Source of the DNA: Chara braunii
Taxonomy: Eukaryota; Streptophyta; Charophyceae; Charales; Characeae
Direction of reading: 5' to 3'
Length of the DNA: 31,396 nucleotides
NCBI GenBank assembly: GCA_003427395.1
Contig: BFEA01000143.1
Span: 2,345,027-2,376,422, forward strand
How positions within the stretch are numbered: position 1 is the first letter of the stretch; each line of letters begins with the position of its first letter. Shown piece after piece: positions 19,762-26,977 of the stretch. Under the pieces are notes generated by a model. It did not search any database, was not told the DNA's origin, and saw only the letters and a list, made by a program, of their open reading frames with translations. The position numbers were made by a program, and so were the translations under genes.

Positions 19762-22035
19762 ATGACACGGTAGGGAGGGGTGGTGGGNCCTTCTAGGCCA
19801 GCTTCTGGCAAGGAACGACGACAAGGATTACGACGGGTAACCAGGGATGCAGATGGAATGACGATCTACAAGAAGCGGGACAATTTGAGGTTGTTCCTGA
19901 GGGAGTTCGAGGATTACGCATTCAGGAGGGAGCGAGAGANCCCAACCATGCTGCTCAGAGTGACAAGTGTGGGGGAATGTCAATTGAAGATTGAGGAAAT
20001 CACCACCGACTGCCTGGGTTGGATGACATTCGAAACAAAGATGTGGGCTGAATATAGGAACTTGAGGAGAGACGAGATCGAGGATGATATTATCTTCGAT
20101 GGAACCAATGTGGAGGATTTTGAGGACAGCCTCACTCAGTGTGCTGGAAAGAAAGGGTGGAAGGAGAAGGAGAAGATGGAACTGGTAATGGCGAGAGTGA
20201 ACCCCAGAGAATATGAGAGTATGAGGAAGATTAAGGAGGAGTCAGATACCTGGGGTGGGTTTCTTGTCAAATTCAGGAGAACCTACACTCTGGTGGTACA
20301 AAGACAAAAGAAAGGCCAGTTACTTNAGGAGCAAGGATTGTGGATAGGGAGAAGAGGAGACAAGCAGGAAAGAAAAGCTCGACATGAGATTGATGAGGAT
20401 GATGTACCCCCCAGAAAGGTGCTTGAAAGAAAGAGGACAACAGTTCAGAAGGGAAATGAATCAGCAAGCAAGACCACAAGAGTGCACGAGAAGAGAAGAA
20501 GCAGGGAGAAGAAGGAGAAGGAAGAAGAGGGAGAGAAGAAACAGGACATAATGAGAGGAGAAGAAGGGAAGAAGGAAGTGGAAAAAGAGAAAGAAGGCAC
20601 AAAAGAGAAGGAGGAAAAGAAAGAAGAGGGAGAGAAGGAACATGACATGATGAGAGGAGAGGAAGGGAAGAAGGAAGTGGAGGAGGTAGCAAAAGAGAAA
20701 GAAGGCGCGAAGGAGAATGAAGAAAAAGAAAAAAAAAAGAATCAAACAGAGAAAGAGACTGGGATGGCAGCAACTAAGAATCCTCTCAGAAAACCCGGAT
20801 CGAGGAGAATGACCAAGGAAGAGAGAGAAAAGAGAGAGGAAGAAAATAGGGAATGGAGGGACAGAATGGTGGCATCAATGGAGGAAGGTGAGTTACCTGC
20901 AGATGATNCTTAGAGTGAGAAGATCGAGAGAATCTTGTTGATTGAATCGATCAGGGGCTCTAAGCTACGGTCAGACGTGGACAAATTAATCAGGCTGCAT
21001 GAGGTGCTTCGGGATGACTGTGAGTGACTCCTTGAAGCCTTGAAGGAGGAGGCGATATCTGANAAATTGGAAGGGGCAGGAAATAACCAAAAAGGGAATG
21101 ACGAGGATGGGAAGGTGGAGGCTTCGATTAGAGAGTTCCAAGAAAGGGTAAAAGAGAAGGAGGAATTACTCACTCAGGGAGTAGCGAGTCACATCCCTGA
21201 AATCCTAAAAGAGATTCAAAGANTGAGAAAGAGGGAAGAAAACAGGGATGCACGAATGAAAAAAATGAAAAAAAAGGTGGAGAACATGAAGGTCGAAATG
21301 AGCCGAATGGATGGGGAACGAAAGGAATTAAAGCAACAAGTGGAATCATTGAGTGTTGCCTTGAGCAACAAAGATAAGGAGGTGGAAAAGGAGAATATTG
21401 AGCGAGAAAAATTGAAGGAGAAAGTTGGTAAGCTGGAAGGGAAGGCTAGTGAGCAGGAAAAGGAGATGGAAACTCTCAAAAAGGCTAGTCAAGGAGAAAC
21501 AGAGGCACCTACAAAAGTTGTTGAGTGAAACGGCGAAATAAGATTTGAAATCAGAAGTGTTACAAGGACACTTCATGCACCAGGACAAGGCTCAGGAAGA
21601 GCAAGCAGAGAAGTATTGGGACAAAGAGGGGAAAACAGTGATCATCCTACTGCCATTCCAACTTCTGCTACCCAAAAGGTTGAATTAATGACATCTGACG
21701 ATGTCACAAAGTCTTCCAATGAAGGCGAATCAGGAGATAGTAAAAAGAAACCTTGTTCTGAAATGGTGGAAGCATGTGGAGAGAAGGAGGCAGCAATTCC
21801 ATGTCATTCTGCCAAAAAGCCAGGAAGTGAGGGCAGAAAGTTGTGTTGATATTGCATGAAAGGGATGCATCTAACGGAAAAGTGTCCAAGATTTAAGTTT
21901 GATGAGGGAAAGGGATTGATAAAGTTGGATGAGAACAAGAAGTTGATTGACAGGGATGGGAACCCTGTTAAGAAGGCCAAGGACGGATTCAGGGCTCAAC
22001 TGTATAGACAATTGAACCTTAGCATGATAGACTAG
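19762..22035 (+). pseudogene. Second Gag-like coiled-coil protein in env position
   Basis: A single frame of 757 codons with stops at 19,771 (TAG), 20,911 (TAG), 21,025 (TGA), 21,526 (TGA) and 21,847 (TGA), ending at TAG 22,033. Layout: a basic N-terminus; a helical region about residues 30-175 containing FDGTNVEDFED and a later TWGGFLVKFRRTYT, which resembles the retrotransposon Gag capsid pattern; a K/E/R-rich segment with a 33-residue unit repeated twice (starting 20,531 and 20,630); a basic KPGSRR region; a long coiled coil (21,110-21,500, heptad-like K/E/L/V/M); an S/T/K linker; and a C-terminal CCHC knuckle at 21,844-21,885 (C-stop-Y-C-x4-H-x4-C). It lies directly after integrase, behind a splice acceptor, where Ty3-like elements may carry env or antisense ORFs. 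It has no signal peptide or membrane segment, so it is not an envelope. It may be a second nucleocapsid-type protein or the gag of a fused relative. Confidence 0.65.
20531..20735 (+). repeat. 33-residue tandem repeat inside the 3' ORF
   Basis: Two copies start at about 20,531 and 20,630, a period of 99 bp, so the reading frame is kept. Both contain MRGEEGKKEVE followed by KEKEG.KE. The second copy has three extra residues (EVA). In-frame expansion of a charged helix is consistent with a spacer or coiled coil. Confidence 0.75.
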
Positions 22036-22844
22036 AGGGAAAGTATGTGCCTTGACCTCCTATGTTCTCTACGATCATTCATGCTTCTTTCTTTTTCTTT
22101 GCGTGACTTTATAGAAAGTGTAAAATAGATAGGGTCTCGTTCTCTTGAGACATAGTGATGTACTTTAGCAGCAGGAAAAAGTCAACAATTTTTGGAACCT
22201 TTGTTTTGACCTAGAATTAGCTCAGCATGCGTACTTCAGCGAGTGGGGACAGAGAGGCACGTAACTCGTACTCCATCTTTCATATTTGTTTTTCTCTTTT
22301 AGGAGGAAGGCCGTTTCTTTTAGCTTGTCTTCCTTCTCTTGAGTCATATTTTATTAATTTTATTTATGGGGTATGCCAGCGAGAGACACTTTCACTTTNA
22401 CAANTGAGTTGGTCCAGTGTTTGGTCTTGTTTNGATGNAATNTGTATCTTTGAAGTCTGTANGAACTGTATTATCAAGTCNTGAACTAGGATGCTCACAA
22501 AAGCGCCTAAGTGTTCAAGAAAGATAAAGTGAAATGTGACATGTACGGTCTGAATGTGCTTTGACATTGTTGATCATTCTTCCATGCTTTGTCTTATGCT
22601 GTTATTGTTGAGAAAAATCCTAAAAAGGGGGTGTGCGAAAAATAAAGGCTTTGATTCATTTGAAACTCTGCGAGACAGGGGAATGTATGAATAAAATCGT
22701 TGTTTTTTTTTCTGCCTTCTAACAAGACAAGGAGTCAAACAAATACTTTTATACCTTTTTTTTATGGATATTTGGTTGGCTTTTGCTCTTGGTTGAAGAT
22801 CCCCGAGACGTGTGTCTGTCCAGCCTGTGATCGAGGTTTGGGCA
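22036..22844 (+). other. 3' untranslated region of Element 1
   Basis: No gene. Pyrimidine-rich stretches near 22,075-22,105 and scattered N (22,399-22,481). At 22,622-22,631 a purine run (five A, five G) is followed directly by TG, the expected form of a polypurine tract next to a 3' LTR. AATAAA words follow at 22,641 and 22,690 and could serve as polyadenylation signals. I found no second copy of the sequence after 22,632 elsewhere in the window, so an LTR is not shown. Confidence 0.4.
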
Positions 22845-22976
22845 ACACGACCCCTAAGTGGCTCTGACGATGCCACTCGTTCGGTGACATATGATAATCA
22901 TGATATATAAACACGACCCCTAAGTGGCTCTGACGATGCCACTCGTTCGGTGACATATGATAATCATGATATATAA
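22845..22976. repeat. Exact 66-bp tandem duplication
   Basis: 22,845-22,910 is repeated at 22,911-22,976 with no difference that I can see. The unit ends in an AT-rich palindromic stretch (ATGATAATCATGATATAT), a likely slippage site. No N separates the copies, unlike the assembly joins at 4.7 and 10.2 kb, so this one may be real and recent. Confidence 0.85.
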
Positions 22977-24440
22977 TTTTTATTGGTTAAATTTTCTTTT
23001 TATATTTTCAAAGAGGTTCATTCACCTAAACTGACGAAGGGATTCTTTGGTCAAATTGTTTTTATACATATTTCAAATGATCATCGTTCATCCGTTCTAG
23101 GTGGTCAGTCTGAGGGACTTGAAATTACCAAGCCAATGGTGGAAAATTGACATCGTTGGGACGTAATTCCCATCGTGGGCTGCTGACCAAGCATAACCAG
23201 GCAGCAGGCCTTCCGATTACGGCCTAGGACCAAAACCTGAGAAGGGACCTCCTTAATGATGGAATTGGTTCAGGTAGATGTTGGCGGGATCAAGAGTCAG
23301 GTCTAGAGTGATAGGAGATTTCCACCCGATATTATGTAACCAATACGGGAACCATCGCTAAAAATAATAAACGCGGTGGGCCGCAGTTTCGGTCTCATCA
23401 ACCGGCTGTGGTGGGTTGAGGCCAAGGTTGCCGATCCCCTCGCATTAGACTTCGGGTGAGACGGAAAAATTTGACTTAGGTTAAGACCCGCGTCCAAAGA
23501 GTGGGATTCAATTTTGATTTCAAACTCCTCAGGACACCCAACGAGATCCTGACAAATAAAGCCTAAAGTTGGGGGGAGGAGCTATCATTGTCTTCCTTGG
23601 TGACCTCCGCGACTCTAGTACAGATCCAGTATGCTCACTTGGGTTTTATGGAATAATCTTTTCTTCGGAATAATTTAGGATATGTGGGAGACCCAGGTTA
23701 AAATCCTGGCAGTGTGGACGCACCAAGGGGGACAATGAGGGTCTCAAAACCGCAACTTCATCCAGGGGATCGAATTTTGACCACTTGTTGCGTCAGAAGG
23801 CTTTTGTTTACATTTTAGATTCCCCAGCGACGGGGACGTCGCTTAATGGGGTCTGGAAAAACTGTCGGAGCTAATACCCTTACAAGGGTATCCGCCCATG
23901 ATTTTGTGGTCGATACAACGTCGGCGTCAACGGATAGGCTGAAGACGGTTAAACACGGGAAATGAGGCAAACCCCTCAACCGCTATGGTCGAGAAGGTTT
24001 TGCCAGCGCAAGTGCCAGAACATGACGCACACAAACTAAAGTCGATGGTTATTTTTTTTATTTTTTTTCGGATGTTCGTCCGCCTTGTCGTGGCGAATGC
24101 AGAAAGATTAATGGATTAAAAATTTGAAAGACCACGCGCGTCACTTTGAACCACGCAAAGAATTGGAGAAGGGTTAGTAATTAAACCACCGGTGACAGAG
24201 GCCGGAGGGTTAGTCTAACGAAAGGAAGTTGAAGACGGCACGCCGGGATAAAGCATCAAAACACGGTACGCAGCGGGGATAAATATATTCCGCCCCCTCC
24301 CCCCGGCTTGAGTAAGATAGAAAGTTAGTATACACCTCGGCCTTATGGCCAAGGGAGCCAAAGAGGGACGCGCTGTCTAGCACGCTAAGGCAGCAGCAGT
24401 CAGTACAAACGTGAATCAACCCTAGGGAACGGACCGTGGG
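22977..24440. other. Non-genic stretch
   Basis: About 1.5 kb with no ORF of note and no recognised domain. One T-arm-like motif, CCAGGTTAAAATCCTGG (near 23,692-23,708), has a perfect 5-bp stem and a 7-nt loop like tRNA, but no complete tRNA can be folded around it by eye. A poly-T stretch lies near 24,052-24,068. Confidence 0.45.
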
Positions 24441-24800
24441 CCTGTTATACTTGGAAAGTCGAGTCCATGCTCTACTTATGGCTGAATAGCTCCTGTTTTA
24501 ACCGAACAAGGAGCTAGCCCAATAGGTATAGGCACGAATTATCAAGGGATTGAACCAGGGGACGAATCCCTCCGGCCTTCGGGCTAGCTCCTTTTTAACA
24601 AGAAGTTTTCTTTAGTTTTACCCCGCGCTCGGACTGCCGGGGCTCGAACCCGTGACCTCCACCTTAGGGGTAGTAAGGGGGTTGAAAGTTTAGGCTCCTT
24701 ACACAGCAGGAACCCGACAGTTTCGGTTCCAGATCGGGTCCGTTGAAACAGTCGCCTTTTACATCCGATAGGAATACTGCCTAGGATGATGGCTAGATTC
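24440..24800 (-). other. tRNA-like / Pol III B-box remnants and inverted repeat
   Basis: A perfect 13-bp inverted repeat, AAGGAGCTAGCCC (24,508-24,520) and GGGCTAGCTCCTT (24,581-24,593), encloses a nested GGGATT...AATCCC stem. The left arm can instead pair with AGCTCCTGTT just upstream (24,488-24,497). The minus strand carries two B-box-like words, GGTTCAATCCC (about 24,547-24,557) and GGTTCGAGCCC (about 24,639-24,649), matching GGTTCRANNCC. I cannot fold a full tRNA from either. A degenerate tRNA-derived repeat is one reading. Confidence 0.35.
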
Positions 24801-24976
24801 GTCAAGTTAGGTAGGAGTCAGTAAGCTGTCAATAGCTACGGGGGCATACATCGGACGCAGGGCGCTTGCGAGGTCGGTGGGACGTTGGGATGAAACGAAC
24901 TAGCGTACCTTCGAAATGAATGGCCTAGTCTTTGTATATCTACTACTATCACGCTTAGATTCACGTATTGCTTGGA

Positions 24977-25014
24977 TGTTATTATTATTATTATTTATTT
25001 ATTTTTTTTTTATA

Positions 25015-25073
<59 letters not shown>
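24977..25073. repeat. ATT trinucleotide microsatellite 6
   Basis: ATT units with an internal T-rich and TATTTATTT interruption near 24,995-25,015, then about 57 bp of pure ATT. It lies in the non-genic gap between the two elements. Confidence 0.95.
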
Positions 25074-25079
25074 GCCTAC

Positions 25080-25685
25080 TTAACGAGAAACACGAGGACT
25101 GAACTTGCCTGGATTAGAAGGGCAGGTTCTTCGGCCTAGGGAAGCTAACAAGGTATGACCGAAGCGTATGGGCGCCCGAAGAAGCAAAGACGAGACGCGG
25201 ACGGATGACCAAACGCGACAACGCGGTGGGAAGCGAGCAGGCCAGCGCACAAGAAATCGGGAAAATGAAGAAGGGAAGAAGACAGAAACACAAGCATTCG
25301 CGGACGAACACGAATACGGCAGCAAGCGCTACAAGCGTGCAAGCGAGCAAAGCATGCGAGCGGATGAATGCGCGAAAGTACAATCAAGCACGAAGGGAGG
25401 AGGTGCGTACGAACAAGAGGAGGAGTAGGTGAAGGAGAAAGGAAGAAGAAAGAGGAGGGGAAGGAGGAGAGGAGAGGAGTCGTGTGAGGAAGTATAGAGG
25501 AAGAGAATTGGAAGGAGGACGGAAAGAAGAGAGCGCCTACCGGATAGTGTGGGCAGTCGATCGTAGAGATGACTACGGAAGCTACCACGAAGACAACGGC
25601 TCGACGACGACGGTAGCAGCGACGAGGAGCGGGAGAAAAGAACGAGTAAGTTTCGTTTCCTCGCAACCGATCCCGGTATTTCCAT
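25080..25685. other. Purine-rich non-genic stretch
   Basis: The + strand is rich in A and G (GAAG, GAGG, GCGAAC words), which leaves several overlapping frames open on both strands, the longest 200 codons on the minus strand. The translated products are S/P/L/F- or K/R/E-rich with no domain. I call no gene. Confidence 0.5.
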
Positions 25686-25689
25686 GAGC

Positions 25690-25700
25690 AAATAAATAGA

Positions 25701-25743
<43 letters not shown>

Positions 25744-25756
25744 GCAAATAAACAAA
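25690..25756. repeat. TAAA tetranucleotide microsatellite
   Basis: About 65 bp of AAAT/TAAA units, slightly degenerate at both ends. It lies about 90 bp before the likely left edge of Element 2. Confidence 0.95.
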
Positions 25757-25842
25757 TACGTAGAAATCGAATGAATATATCCCTGCAACGAGGGGATATA
25801 CACTACCACATGAGTACTACGTACGTGTGTATGTGTGTATGA

Positions 25843-25914
25843 AAAGAGAGAGAGAGTTCTTCTTCTTCTAAGTCCACCATCTCTTCTTCACCCTTTTCTC
25901 TGTCTAACTTCTCA
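25843..25914 (+). mobile_element. Element 2 left boundary: truncated 5' LTR end
   Basis: GAGAGAGTTCTTCTTCTTC, TAAGTCCACC and the following C/T-rich stretch through AACTTC match 31,326-31,396 at the right edge of the window, with small indels. The sequence upstream of about 25,800 does not match what precedes 31,320, so only the last 70-110 bases of the LTR seem to be kept here. The segment ends in CA (25,913-25,914), as expected for an LTR. No standard tRNA-complementary primer site is evident just after it. Confidence 0.5.
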
Positions 25915-26039
25915 GTATCTGCGGACTACGAGAGGGAGTTGTGGCTCGAGACCTGACGATATTGGATCCAGACACGACATTGGGATTAAGACGTCGGACG
26001 GGGGATTATTTGGGACCCGTATCACAGACTTGGTATTGA

Positions 26040-26177
26040 CGTCATCATCTTCCCCCCTTCTTCGTGGACCAGGGTCAGTGCGTATTTTGTGGTGACCCGG
26101 GGAACGTAATCAAATTTTGTCCCAAGTATAGACAGGCCCGTTGGGCTGCCCAGCAGGCAAAAGGCAGCCGCCAGTAG
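26040..26177 (+). pseudogene. gag: Element 2 gag remnant with altered zinc knuckle
   Basis: Frame 0 is open only from 26,040 to TAG 26,175. It encodes CVFCGDPGNVIKFC (26,079-26,120), which has C-x2-C-x4-N-x4-C spacing: the zinc-binding His is Asn. Everything normally upstream in Gag (matrix and capsid, about 1 kb or more) is missing, since the LTR-like end is only 165 bp away. The Pol frame begins in -1 relative to this one and overlaps it by about 45 bases, a layout compatible with -1 frameshifting in an intact ancestor. The element therefore looks gag-deleted and dependent on Gag from elsewhere. Confidence 0.6.
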
Positions 26178-26977
26178 GGGTCGCAACTGCCCCTACTTCA
26201 GGACCGCGCGAACAGGATACTCCCAACCCAGATGAGTCCATGGCAGAGGTTGAAGGTCCGTGCCTAGCTAGCTGTCCAGAGACCGCTTGTGTTAGCGTCT
26301 CTCTAGGCACGTTTCTCACTGGCGTGGCAGATGAGTTGAAAAAGAGGATGCCAGACTGGGCCAAAATGAAGAAAGAGAGTAAGGGACAACTGATCTTGGT
26401 AGACATAGAAGTGTTTAGAAGTAGAGTAGGGACCCTCATAGACTCAGGAGCTGCCCGTAGTTACATCAGCCATAGGGCGCTGAAGAAGTTGAGACTGGGA
26501 CTAAAAGTCAAAAAATTGGCAGACCCCATAGTTAGTGTCCTCGCACACAACCGCACGATGCGAGTTGAGGACTATGTAGAGGGAGTCCAGGCGTACTTTC
26601 GCCTAGAAAAGGATGGGAAGGTGGAGAAAGTTCTCCATTCCCTGACTCTCCTCGTACAGGATGACCTTCCCTTTGACGTGGTATTGGGAATGGATTGGGG
26701 AGAGGCAGCAGGAGCCACACTTCATTTGAGAGAGCATGAGTGTAGACTCCCTAGCCCGTCAGGTGAGATTAAGGCTACCCGCCTATTCCATGTGTCAGAT
26801 GTAGACAACACCTTGGTGGATTGCTGCCTCAGTGCTCCCGCGTTTGCGTGACTAGTGAAAAAGGAGCAGTTAGAGGACCAGGTCTTTGTAGTTTATGTTA
26901 GACCTGTCCTTGAGGCCTAGGAAAATGATAGTTCCACAGATCCAACAATTGTCAAGCTGCTGGAAGAATTCAAAGAC
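26132..26977 (+). pseudogene. pol: Element 2 Pol, protease part
   Basis: Frame 2 from 26,132, with stops at 26,849 (TGA) and 26,918 (TAG), continuing in the same frame into the RT. It encodes a retroviral-type aspartic protease: active-site DSGA at 26,441-26,452 in GTLIDSGAARSYIS, and the C-terminal LPFDVVLGMDWG motif at about 26,665-26,700, which fits the pepsin-like retropepsin fold of Ty3 chromoviruses. The two stops fall in a linker that joins protease to RT (KKEQLEDQVFVVYV...). Both could come from CGA or CAG by one transition. No start codon of its own is needed if it is made as Gag-Pol. Confidence 0.75.

Noticed and set aside
20273-20773. Minus-strand ORFs opposite the 3' ORF coiled coil
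   Set aside because: Shadows of a K/E-rich coding frame, reading as S/L/F/P runs.
19762-22035. 3' ORF as an envelope gene
   Set aside because: No signal peptide, transmembrane segment or cysteine-rich ectodomain; it has a nucleocapsid-type knuckle instead.
25145-25747. 200-codon minus-strand ORF rich in S, L, P and F
   Set aside because: Product of purine-rich + strand sequence and the TAAA microsatellite; no domain.
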